NCBI GenBank assembly: GCA_023432995.1
Contig: JAEZES010000258.1
Coordinates: 1-9,351 of the forward strand
Reading direction: 5' to 3'
Length of the DNA stretch: 9,351 bases
Source: Pseudomonadota bacterium
GTDB taxonomy: Bacteria; Pseudomonadota; Alphaproteobacteria; Sphingomonadales; Sphingomonadaceae
Within the stretch, counting starts at the first letter, position 1. The number at the start of each line of letters is the position of its first letter. Of the stretch, positions 1 to 5,312 are shown one piece after another. The notes beneath the pieces are model-generated. The model was not told the DNA's origin. It saw nothing but the letters and a program-made list of their open reading frames with translations, and made no database searches. The position numbers were made by a program, and so were the translations under genes.

Positions 1-507
1 ACCGTTCCGGCGATCAAGCCGGCGGCGGCGATGACCAAAACCGGCGTGATCGGCCTGCTCGGCACCGCGGCGACGATCCGCCAGGGCTACGTCGACCGGC
101 TGCAGGCCGAGTTCGCCGCCGACAAGCTGCTGCTCCGCCACGCCTGTCCGGCGCTCGTTGAGACCGCCGAGGCCAAGCTGCGCGGTGAGGCGACCGACCC
201 GGCTGTCTACGCCGCCGCCGCAGCCGGCCTGCGCGGGCAGCCGGGCGGCGAACACATCGATACGGTGGTGCTGGCCTGCACCCACTTCCCGCTGGTCGAG
301 GCGGAACTGCGCGACGCGTTCGGCCCCGGCGTCACGTTCGTCGACGGCGCCGCGGGCATCGCCCGGCGCATCGCCTTCCTCACCCAGGACCAGCCATTCC
401 TCCGTAAATCTGCGGATATGGCCGTGTTTACCGGCGACCTATCGGGCATCGCATCGCTGCGGCCGGCGCTGGCCCGGTACGGCCTCGAGAGGATCGAACG
501 GCTCTAA
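1..507 (+). CDS. murI: Glutamate racemase, C-terminal part (5' end outside window)
   Basis: This enzyme interconverts L- and D-glutamate, supplying D-glutamate for peptidoglycan in the cytoplasm. The reading frame is open from base 1, where it encodes VPAIKPAAA, a stretch typical of the middle of MurI. It continues through GLLGTAATI and the motif ACTHFPL, which holds the second catalytic cysteine (TGC in the codons around 277-279). The first catalytic cysteine motif (usually CNTA) must lie upstream of the window, so roughly the first 100 residues are missing. The ATG at 31 is internal and is not the start. The gene ends with TAA at 505-507, 106 bases before the proposed hemA start on the same strand, so co-transcription is possible. 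Family assignment is secure from the motifs. Confidence 0.93.
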   Translation, partial: TVPAIKPAAAMTKTGVIGLLGTAATIRQGYVDRLQAEFAADKLLLRHACPALVETAEAKLRGEATDPAVYAAAAAGLRGQPGGEHIDTVVLACTHFPLVEAELRDAFGPGVTFVDGAAGIARRIAFLTQDQPFLRKSADMAVFTGDLSGIASLRPALARYGLERIERL

Positions 508-538
508 TGCGAATCCTTCGCAAACTCCGTGCTTTAAA

Positions 539-568
539 CCCCGGGCGCCATCCCCTAAGTCGCCGGGG
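539..568 (+). other. Weak GC-rich inverted repeat between murI and hemA
   Basis: CCCCGG at 539-544 and CCGGGG at 563-568 can pair around an 18-base loop. There is no T-run after it, so it is at best a weak attenuator or a chance pairing in GC-rich DNA. I see no convincing -35/-10 pair in the 106-base gap between murI and hemA. Confidence 0.2.
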
Positions 569-613
569 ACTCACCGGCTGCGCCTCGGCGCCGCGCGAAT
601 ACGGACAGGTCCG

Positions 614-1834
614 CTGAACTACGATCACATCTTCGACCAGGCGATCCAGCGTCTCCACGCGGAAGGCCGCTATCGGGTGTTCATCGACATCCTGCGCAAC
701 AAGGGCGCCTACCCCGACGCGCGCTGCTTCGCCGGGCACAACGGTCCCAAGCCGATCACGGTGTGGTGCTCGAACGACTATCTCGCGATGGGCCAGCACC
801 CCAAGGTCATCGCGGCGATGGAAGAGGCGCTGAACGACGTCGGCGCCGGCTCTGGCGGCACCCGCAACATCGGCGGCAACACCCATTACCACATCGAGCT
901 CGAGCGCGAGCTGGCCGACCTCCACGGCAAGGACTCGGCGCTGCTGTTCACCAGCGGCTACGTCTCCAACGACGCGACGCTGTCGACCCTCGCCAAGCTG
1001 CTGCCGGGCTGCGTTATCTTCTCCGACGAGATGAACCACGCGAGCATGATCGCCGGCATCCGCAATTCGGGCTGCGAGAAGCGCATCTTCCGCCACAACG
1101 ACGTCGCGCACCTCGAGGAACTGCTCGCCGCCGAGGATCCGAACGTCCCCAAGCTGATCGCGTTCGAGAGCGTCTACTCGATGGACGCCGACATCGCCCC
1201 GATCCACGCGTTCTGCGACCTCGCCGACAAGCACAACGCGCTGACCTACATCGACGAGGTCCACGCGGTCGGCATGTACGGCGCGCGCGGCGGCGGCATT
1301 TCCGAACGCGACGAGGCGGCGCACCGGATCGACATCATCGAGGGCACGCTCGGCAAGGCGTTCGGCGTGATGGGCGGCTACATCGCCGCCGACACGCGGA
1401 TCGTCGACTGCATCCGCAGCTATGCCCCGGGGTTCATCTTCACCACTTCGCTGAGCCCGGTGCTCGTCGCCGGCGTCCTCGCCGCGGTCAGGCATCTCAA
1501 GGAAAGCTCGGTCGAGCGCGAGGCGCAGCAGGCCGCCGCCGCCGAGCTCAAGCGCCAGTTCCGCGAGGCCGGGCTGCCGGTGATGGAATCGACCACCCAC
1601 ATCGTCCCGCTGATGGTCGGCGACCCGGTGCGGGCGAAGAAGATCAGCGACATCCTGCTTGCCGAGTACGGCGTCTACGTGCAGCCGATCAATTTCCCGA
1701 CCGTGCCGCGCGGCACCGAGCGCCTGCGCTTCACGCCCGGCCCGGCGCACACCCCGGCGATGATGGCCGACCTCACCAGCGCGCTGGTCGAAATCTGGGA
1801 CCGGCTCGAGCTGCAGCTCAGGAAAGCGGCCTGA
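614..1834 (+). CDS. hemA: 5-aminolevulinate synthase (Shemin pathway), apparent CTG start
   Basis: This PLP enzyme condenses glycine and succinyl-CoA to 5-aminolevulinate, the first step of tetrapyrrole synthesis in alphaproteobacteria. Counting from the CTG at 614 gives 406 residues, the usual length. The key residues fall where I recall them in Rhodobacter HemA: His142 (EMNHAS), Asp214 (YIDEVHAVG) and the PLP lysine Lys248 (GTLGKAFG). The protein begins xNYDHIFDQA, where relatives begin MNYDxIFxxA. No ATG, GTG or TTG lies in this frame between the end of murI and 614. The next in-frame candidate, GTG at 677, would delete 21 conserved residues and has no evident ribosome site. AGG at 607-609 sits four bases before the CTG. 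The stop is TGA at 1832-1834. Product identity is very secure; the start codon is the open point. Confidence 0.95.
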   Translation: MNYDHIFDQAIQRLHAEGRYRVFIDILRNKGAYPDARCFAGHNGPKPITVWCSNDYLAMGQHPKVIAAMEEALNDVGAGSGGTRNIGGNTHYHIELERELADLHGKDSALLFTSGYVSNDATLSTLAKLLPGCVIFSDEMNHASMIAGIRNSGCEKRIFRHNDVAHLEELLAAEDPNVPKLIAFESVYSMDADIAPIHAFCDLADKHNALTYIDEVHAVGMYGARGGGISERDEAAHRIDIIEGTLGKAFGVMGGYIAADTRIVDCIRSYAPGFIFTTSLSPVLVAGVLAAVRHLKESSVEREAQQAAAAELKRQFREAGLPVMESTTHIVPLMVGDPVRAKKISDILLAEYGVYVQPINFPTVPRGTERLRFTPGPAHTPAMMADLTSALVEIWDRLELQLRKAA

Positions 1835-1840
1835 TCGGCG

Positions 1841-1861
1841 CGCGCTTCAACCCGAAGCGCG
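1841..1861. terminator. Hairpin in the convergent hemA / Rap1a-like gap
   Basis: CGCGCTTC (1841-1848) and GAAGCGCG (1854-1861) form a perfect 8-bp stem with a 5-base loop, seven bases after the hemA stop. No strong T-run follows on either strand. Placed between convergent genes, it probably helps end transcription from both sides. Confidence 0.5.
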
Positions 1862-1910
1862 GCTGAAAGACGGAATCGCTCTCGGGTTGCTTTGCCGCGC
1901 TCGGCCCGGG

Positions 1911-2273
1911 TCACGACCGGCCGCAGGCCGGCCATTTGGCGATGATCGCGTTCCAGACCAGCGCCGAGGCATCCATGCCCCGGTTGTCGGGGTTGTCGAG
2001 CAGGTATTCGACAACCACCTCGCGAAGCTGCCCGGCGGTCAGCGTCGGCGGCGTGCAGCGCGGCTGGTTGCGGACCAGCCGCTGGAACATGAACGCGTCG
2101 TATGCGCCCATGATGTAGCTGACACAGACCGCCGGATCGAACCGCTCGTCCGCGACCGTGATCGAGCAGTGATTGATCAGGTCGTCGCCATCGAGAAAGT
2201 AGGCCTGCGCCGGACGCGGCAGGCCCGCGCTCGCGAGCACCGCCAGGGACGCGATCGAGAGCTTCCAGCGCAT
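1911..2273 (-). CDS. Secreted Rap1a/Tai-family immunity-like protein
   Basis: A 120-residue protein starting at ATG 2273, with a GGGGA ribosome site about seven bases upstream. Residues 1-24 form a signal peptide (basic start, hydrophobic core, cleavage after AQA), so the mature protein should be periplasmic. The mature part has the hallmarks of the Rap1a/Tai family: a GDDLINHC start, C-x2-YIMGAYDA (Cys50), then C73-x5-TAGQLREVVVEYL and a C-terminal C117. The four cysteines could form two disulfides. In Serratia, Rap1a-type proteins neutralise type VI-secreted Ssp toxins in the periplasm, but the fold is also common as orphan genes. No cognate toxin lies beside it: the neighbours are hemA (convergent) and an entericidin-like gene 79 bases upstream. 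A role in immunity is family-based inference only. Confidence 0.8.
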   Translation of the reverse strand: MRWKLSIASLAVLASAGLPRPAQAYFLDGDDLINHCSITVADERFDPAVCVSYIMGAYDAFMFQRLVRNQPRCTPPTLTAGQLREVVVEYLLDNPDNRGMDASALVWNAIIAKWPACGRS

Positions 2274-2310
2274 CGGCTTTCCCCGTTTGGTTCTGCCGAA
2301 ATTCGCCAAG

Positions 2311-2330
2311 GGGGCGCGTGGTTCCGCCCC
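2311..2330 (-). terminator. Hairpin after the entericidin-like gene
   Basis: GGGGCG (2311-2316) pairs with CGCCCC (2325-2330) across an 8-base loop, downstream of the minus-strand lipoprotein gene. On the minus strand only CCTT follows rather than a U-run. It may be a weak terminator or processing site between the lipoprotein and Rap1a-like genes. Confidence 0.3.
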
Positions 2331-2352
2331 AGCAGCGAGTGCGCCTTGCGCG

Positions 2353-2481
2353 TCAGTCGTTGAGGACGTCCTCGCCGGCCTGGCCGACCGACTGGATGTC
2401 GCGTCCCGCCCCCTTGACCGCGTTGCAGCCGGCGAGCGCCATCGCGAGCCCGGCCAGGACGACGACTAGAGACTTGCGCAT
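2353..2481 (-). CDS. Entericidin A/B-family small lipoprotein
   Basis: A 42-residue protein. A basic start (MRK) and a hydrophobic stretch lead to a clear lipobox, LAGC at residues 16-19, so it should be lipidated on Cys19. Asn at +2 suggests sorting to the outer membrane. The 24-residue mature part (CNAVKGAGRDIQS...GQAGEDV) matches the entericidin pattern of a short amphipathic tail with NTxxGxGxDI-like spacing. The start at ATG 2481 is fixed by a strong AAGGAG eight bases upstream; a longer in-frame extension upstream lacks this. Entericidin genes encode small envelope lipoproteins; in E. coli EcnA/EcnB are described as an antidote/toxin pair, but in alphaproteobacteria the role is unclear. 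It lies 49 bases after the decarboxylase on the same strand and could share its transcript. Confidence 0.85.
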   Translation of the reverse strand: MRKSLVVVLAGLAMALAGCNAVKGAGRDIQSVGQAGEDVLND

Positions 2482-2528
2482 TGGAAAGCTCCTTGATCGG
2501 CAGCGGCTGACCGGCCGGATCGCACCGC

Positions 2529-2546
2529 CGTCAGCGAAGGCTGACG
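2529..2546 (-). other. Perfect 7-bp hairpin over the decarboxylase stop codon
   Basis: CGTCAGC (2529-2535) and GCTGACG (2540-2546) pair around a 4-base loop and include the TGA stop of the decarboxylase (2531-2533). A U-run is absent. It may stabilise the mRNA end or slow readthrough into the lipoprotein gene, or be chance. Confidence 0.3.
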
Positions 2547-3721
2547 ACGTTCTCGCTCTTGCGCGGGTCGACGCGCTCACCGGTGTACAGGCTCGCCATC
2601 GGCTCGTCCTCGACCACCACGGCCTCGGCGGCGCCGAAACCGTTGAAGCGGGTCTTCATCGCCGCGCCATAGGCACCGAGCATGCCGATCTCGATCCAGT
2701 CCCCGGCCTGGATGTCGGCCGGGAGCATGAACGGCCCCTTCATGTAGTCGGCGTCGTCGCAGGTCGGGCCGTAGAACGCGAAGGCCTCGAGCGGCTGGGT
2801 CAGGTCGTCCTCGAGCGCGCGCACCGGGAACCGCCAGGCGACGTGCGCCGCGTCGAACAGCGCGCCATAGGCGCCGTCGTTGATGTACAGCTCGTCGCCG
2901 CGGCGCCGCTCGACCTTGACGATCAGCGAGCTGTACTCGGCGCTCAGCGCGCGGCCGGGCTCGGCCCACAGCTCGGCCGAGTACGAGATCGGCAGCATCT
3001 CGAAATGGCGGTGGATCAGCGCGAAGTAATCCTCGAGCGGCGGAGGCTCCATGCCCGGGTACGAACTCGGGAAGCCGCCGCCGACGTCGACGATGTCGAC
3101 CGTGACCGCCGCGTCGACGATCGCCGCGCGCACGCGCTCCATCGCCTGCACGTAGGCGAACGGGGTCATCGCCTGGCTGCCGACGTGGAAGCAGATCCCG
3201 AGGGCATCGCAGTGCTGGCGAGTCGCCTGGAGAAGCGGCGCCGCATCGACGAGGTCGGTGCCGAACTTGGCCGCGAGCGACAATTCGGAGTGCTCCGACG
3301 ACACGCGCAGGCGGACGAGCAGGTTGAGATCGCTCGCGTGCCCGGTCGCCTCGACGATCTTGGCCAGTTCGTCGTGCGTATCGAGGCTGAAGGTGCGCAC
3401 CCCGTGCTCGCGGTAGGCCTCGGCGATCGCGCTGCCGGTCTTGACCGGGTGCATGAAGCACAGCGTCGCCTCCGGCAGCAGCGAGCGCACCAGGCGCACC
3501 TCGGCGATCGAGGCGACGTCGAAGTGGGTGATTCCCGAATCCCACAGGATCTGCAGCAGCTCCGGCGAGGGATTGGCCTTCACCGCATACATCGACTTGC
3601 CCGGAAACTTCTCGGCGAAGAAGCGGGCGGCGCGCGCGGCGGCGTGCGGGCGATTGCAGATCACGGGTTCGTCCGGCGCGAGGGCGCGGACTACAGCCTT
3701 GGCGTCAGGATGATGGTGCAA
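2531..3721 (-). CDS. Type III PLP ornithine/lysine decarboxylase, TTG start
   Basis: Decarboxylates ornithine (possibly also lysine) to putrescine (or cadaverine) in the cytoplasm, the entry step to polyamines. With the TTG start at 3721 it has 396 residues of the alanine-racemase-fold/eukaryotic ODC group. The PLP lysine is Lys48 (YAVKANPSPELL); also visible are FHVGSQ (His179), GGGFP (214-218) for the PLP phosphate, EPGR (254-257), GPTCDDAD with Cys321-Asp322 contributed across the dimer, and GAYG (349-352). An ATG at 3781 would add 20 residues (MGTSNRKAAF...) unlike any homologue I know. It has no ribosome site and would put coding sequence across a perfect RNA stem. The protein MHHHPDAKAVV... 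matches the N-terminus I recall for sphingomonad relatives. Ornithine versus lysine preference cannot be settled by eye. It is probably controlled by the leader hairpin described separately. Confidence 0.9.
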   Translation of the reverse strand: MHHHPDAKAVVRALAPDEPVICNRPHAAARAARFFAEKFPGKSMYAVKANPSPELLQILWDSGITHFDVASIAEVRLVRSLLPEATLCFMHPVKTGSAIAEAYREHGVRTFSLDTHDELAKIVEATGHASDLNLLVRLRVSSEHSELSLAAKFGTDLVDAAPLLQATRQHCDALGICFHVGSQAMTPFAYVQAMERVRAAIVDAAVTVDIVDVGGGFPSSYPGMEPPPLEDYFALIHRHFEMLPISYSAELWAEPGRALSAEYSSLIVKVERRRGDELYINDGAYGALFDAAHVAWRFPVRALEDDLTQPLEAFAFYGPTCDDADYMKGPFMLPADIQAGDWIEIGMLGAYGAAMKTRFNGFGAAEAVVVEDEPMASLYTGERVDPRKSENVVSLR

Positions 3722-3726
3722 TTCAA

Positions 3727-3778
3727 GGGACCCCCAACAAAACAGTGCGATAAAAGCTGCCTTGCGGTTGGAAGTCCC
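3727..3778 (-). ncRNA. Structured 5' leader of the decarboxylase, possible speF-type element
   Basis: On the minus-strand RNA, GGGACUUCCAAC (3778 down to 3767) pairs with GUUGGGGGUCCC (3738 down to 3727) as 12 unbroken pairs. The two mismatches at DNA level are both G.U pairs on this strand only, which favours a minus-strand RNA. The 28-base loop begins CGCAAGGCAGC and contains a further CAG/CUG pairing. The stem ends five bases before the TTG start and buries the only G-rich ribosome-site candidate, so it looks like a translational switch. Alphaproteobacteria are known to have a conserved speF leader upstream of ornithine decarboxylase; that this is a member is inference from position and structure. 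Confidence 0.6.
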
Positions 3779-3800
3779 CATGGGGCAGCGAAGACGCGCG

Positions 3801-3828
3801 CATATATGCCGCTGCCGGTGAACTGCAA
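3801..3828 (-). promoter_or_regulatory. Candidate promoter for the decarboxylase
   Basis: On the minus strand TTGCAG (3828-3823) is followed after 16 bases by TATATG (3806-3801), a fair sigma-70-type pair. Initiation near 3794 would give a leader of about 70 bases that contains the whole hairpin before the TTG start. It would leave the ATG at 3781 with only a ~13-base untranslated region. Confidence 0.45.
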
Positions 3829-3887
3829 GTGAAAATGGGACGGCCGCGGTGCAATTGCGGTGGATAGCGCGTGCGCCGCGCCGAGGG

Positions 3888-4277
3888 TCACTCCGCCCGA
3901 GCCGCGTCGAACCGTTCCCGCGCCGCCTCGATCCGGGTGAGGTTTTCCTCGGCCCAGGTCCACACGCCGCAAAACGCCTCTCCGAGGCTGTAGCCGAGCT
4001 CGGTCAGCCGGTAGTCGACCCGCGGCGGAATCACCGGGTGCACGGTCCTCGTCACCAGTCCGTCGCGCTCCATCTGCCGCAGGGTCTGCGTCAGCATTTT
4101 CTGGCTGATTCCCGGCACCGCACGGCCGACCTGCGTGAAGCGCAGCTCGCCCTGGTCGGCGAGTGCCTCGAGGATCAGCATGGTCCACTTGTCGGCGACC
4201 TGCCCGATCACGTCGTTGACCAGCGCGTCGACTCGCAGGTCGCTGTCGGGCCAGGGCTTCGGCGGGGTCGCGGCCAT
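3888..4277 (-). CDS. HxlR-family winged-helix transcriptional regulator
   Basis: A 129-residue DNA-binding protein whose central part follows the HxlR pattern almost throughout: ADKWTMLILEAL (28-39), ELRFTQVGRAVPGISQKMLTQTLRQME (44-70, with the recognition helix in the second half), DGLVTRTVHPVIPPRVDYRLTELGYSL (72-98). The start at ATG 4277 has GGAG seven bases upstream; an in-frame GTG six bases earlier is possible. Many HxlR regulators sense aldehydes or quinones through an N-terminal cysteine. This one has none there and only one cysteine in total, Cys103. It is divergent from a dehydrogenase gene, 104 bases apart, with repeated sites between them. By the usual arrangement it represses that gene and itself. 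Confidence 0.9.
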   Translation of the reverse strand: MAATPPKPWPDSDLRVDALVNDVIGQVADKWTMLILEALADQGELRFTQVGRAVPGISQKMLTQTLRQMERDGLVTRTVHPVIPPRVDYRLTELGYSLGEAFCGVWTWAEENLTRIEAARERFDAARAE

Positions 4278-4292
4278 CGTCACTCTCCAACG

Positions 4293-4340
4293 GGTAAGTA
4301 TAAATCTTTTCGGTGCCTTCTTCCCGCAGGTGAGTATCAA
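4293..4340. promoter_or_regulatory. Two direct repeats, probable HxlR operator
   Basis: GGTAAGTATAAA (4293-4304) and GGTGAGTATCAA (4329-4340) agree at 10 of 12 bases and start 36 bases apart. They sit in the AT-rich core between the divergent regulator and dehydrogenase genes. The left copy includes TATACT on the minus strand (4302-4297), a good -10 for the regulator, so binding there could give autorepression. The right copy is 41 bases before the dehydrogenase start, where it could overlap that promoter. Confidence 0.55.
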
Positions 4341-4381
4341 ACTAGATCGATCGCCATCAACCCCGCGAAAGGAGATGGCCC

Positions 4382-5146
4382 ATGAAACTCACCGGCAACA
4401 CCATCCTCGTCACCGGCGGCGGCTCGGGCATCGGCGAGGCGCTCGCGCAGCGCTTCCACGACCGCGGCAACACCGTGATCGTCGCCGGCCGCCGCCGCGA
4501 CGCGCTCGAGCGGGCGATCGCCGGCCGGCCGAACATGGCGGCGATGACGCTCGACGTCGACAGCGCCGAGGGCGTCGCCGATTTCGCCCGCCGCGTCCTC
4601 GCGGAGCACCCGGGCCTCAACGTGCTGGTCAACAACGCCGGCATCATGCGTTACGAGGACATCGGCACCCACCGCGACCTCGCGGACGCCGAAGCGACGG
4701 TGGTCACGAACCTGCTCGGCCCGATCCGGCTGATCGACGCGCTGGTCGATCACCTCACGGCGCAGGCCGACTCGGCGATCGTTAATGTCACGTCGGGCCT
4801 CGCCTTCGTGCCGCTGGTCGCGACGGCGACCTATTCGGCGACCAAGGCCGCGCTGCACAGCTACACCGTGTCGCTGCGCGAGGCGCTGAAGGGCCGGGTC
4901 GAGGTGATCGAGCTGGCCCCGCCCGCCGTGCAGACCGACCTCACCCCGGGCCAGCGCGAGGCGCGCGACTACATGCCGCTCGACGCCTTCGCCGACGAGG
5001 CCATCGTCCTGCTCACGCGGCAGCCGACCCCTCCCGATGTGCTCGTCGAAGCGGTCAAGTTCCTGCGCAACGCCGAGGCCGAGGGCCGCTTCGAGGCGAC
5101 GGTGACGCAGATCTCGGAGTTCGTCCGCCAGTCGCGTGCGGGGTAA
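4382..5146 (+). CDS. Short-chain dehydrogenase/reductase (DltE-like)
   Basis: A 254-residue classical SDR oxidoreductase using NAD(P)(H). The cofactor motif TGGGSGIG is at residues 11-18, NNAG at 84-87, and the catalytic tetrad reads Asn110, Ser138 (NVTSG), Tyr151 and Lys155 (YSATK). Basic residues after the second beta strand (GRRRD, 36-40) favour NADP(H). The start at ATG 4382 has AAAGGAG seven bases upstream. The pattern of the N-terminus (MKLTGNTILVTGGGSGIGEALA) and the APPAVQTDLTPG segment resemble the DltE-type subgroup, whose substrates are mostly unknown. The divergent HxlR regulator suggests it is induced by a reactive carbonyl or other small molecule. The name dltE should not be taken as meaning teichoic acid D-alanylation. 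Confidence 0.92.
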   Translation: MKLTGNTILVTGGGSGIGEALAQRFHDRGNTVIVAGRRRDALERAIAGRPNMAAMTLDVDSAEGVADFARRVLAEHPGLNVLVNNAGIMRYEDIGTHRDLADAEATVVTNLLGPIRLIDALVDHLTAQADSAIVNVTSGLAFVPLVATATYSATKAALHSYTVSLREALKGRVEVIELAPPAVQTDLTPGQREARDYMPLDAFADEAIVLLTRQPTPPDVLVEAVKFLRNAEAEGRFEATVTQISEFVRQSRAG

Positions 5147-5176
5147 CGCGCTCCACCAGACGGGGGATCGATCACG

Positions 5177-5202
5177 AGCCGGGCCGCCGTCGGGCCCCGG
5201 CT
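5177..5202 (+). terminator. Probable terminator after the dehydrogenase
   Basis: AGCCGGG (5177-5183) and CCCGGCT (5196-5202) form a 7-bp GC-rich stem, extended inside by CCG/CGG. It lies 30 bases after the dehydrogenase stop. Only TTAG follows, so the U-run is poor. It would insulate the toxin unit from the dehydrogenase transcript. Confidence 0.5.
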
Positions 5203-5281
5203 TAGCGCGACTCCGACAAGCGCCGCGCAGCCGATCCCTCGCCGCCCCGATGCCCGATGAATCCGTTTCGGTGCGATCTTC

Positions 5282-5312
5282 TTGACTAGTAGGATTTCGT
5301 TCGCTGTATGTT
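5282..5312 (+). promoter_or_regulatory. Candidate promoter of the toxin-immunity unit
   Basis: TTGACT at 5282-5287 is a strong -35. Possible -10 boxes are TATGTT at 5307-5312 (19-base spacer) or TGTATG at 5305-5310 (17-base spacer). Either lies over the ATG at 5308, so a transcript from this promoter would begin near 5319 and lack that ATG. GGGAGAA at 5323-5329 is then well placed for a TTG at 5336 in another frame. Confidence 0.4.

Noticed and set aside
158..613. Upstream in-frame extension of hemA through murI
   Set aside because: The frame is open but the translation is Arg/Pro/Ser-rich and overlaps the real murI frame; 5-aminolevulinate synthases begin at NYDxIF, and catalytic residue numbering fits a start at 614.
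428..1750. 440-residue open frame on the minus strand
   Set aside because: It is antisense to hemA, Arg/Val/Asp-rich with no recognisable domain, and is a by-product of GC-rich codon use.
3719..3781. ATG at 3781 as the decarboxylase start
   Set aside because: It has no ribosome site, would be only about 13 bases from the proposed transcript start, and encodes 20 residues unlike homologues across a perfect RNA stem; TTG at 3721 fits better.
2318..3832. 504-residue open frame on the plus strand
   Set aside because: It is antisense to the decarboxylase and lipoprotein, with a skewed Arg/Val/Gly/Asp composition typical of shadow frames.
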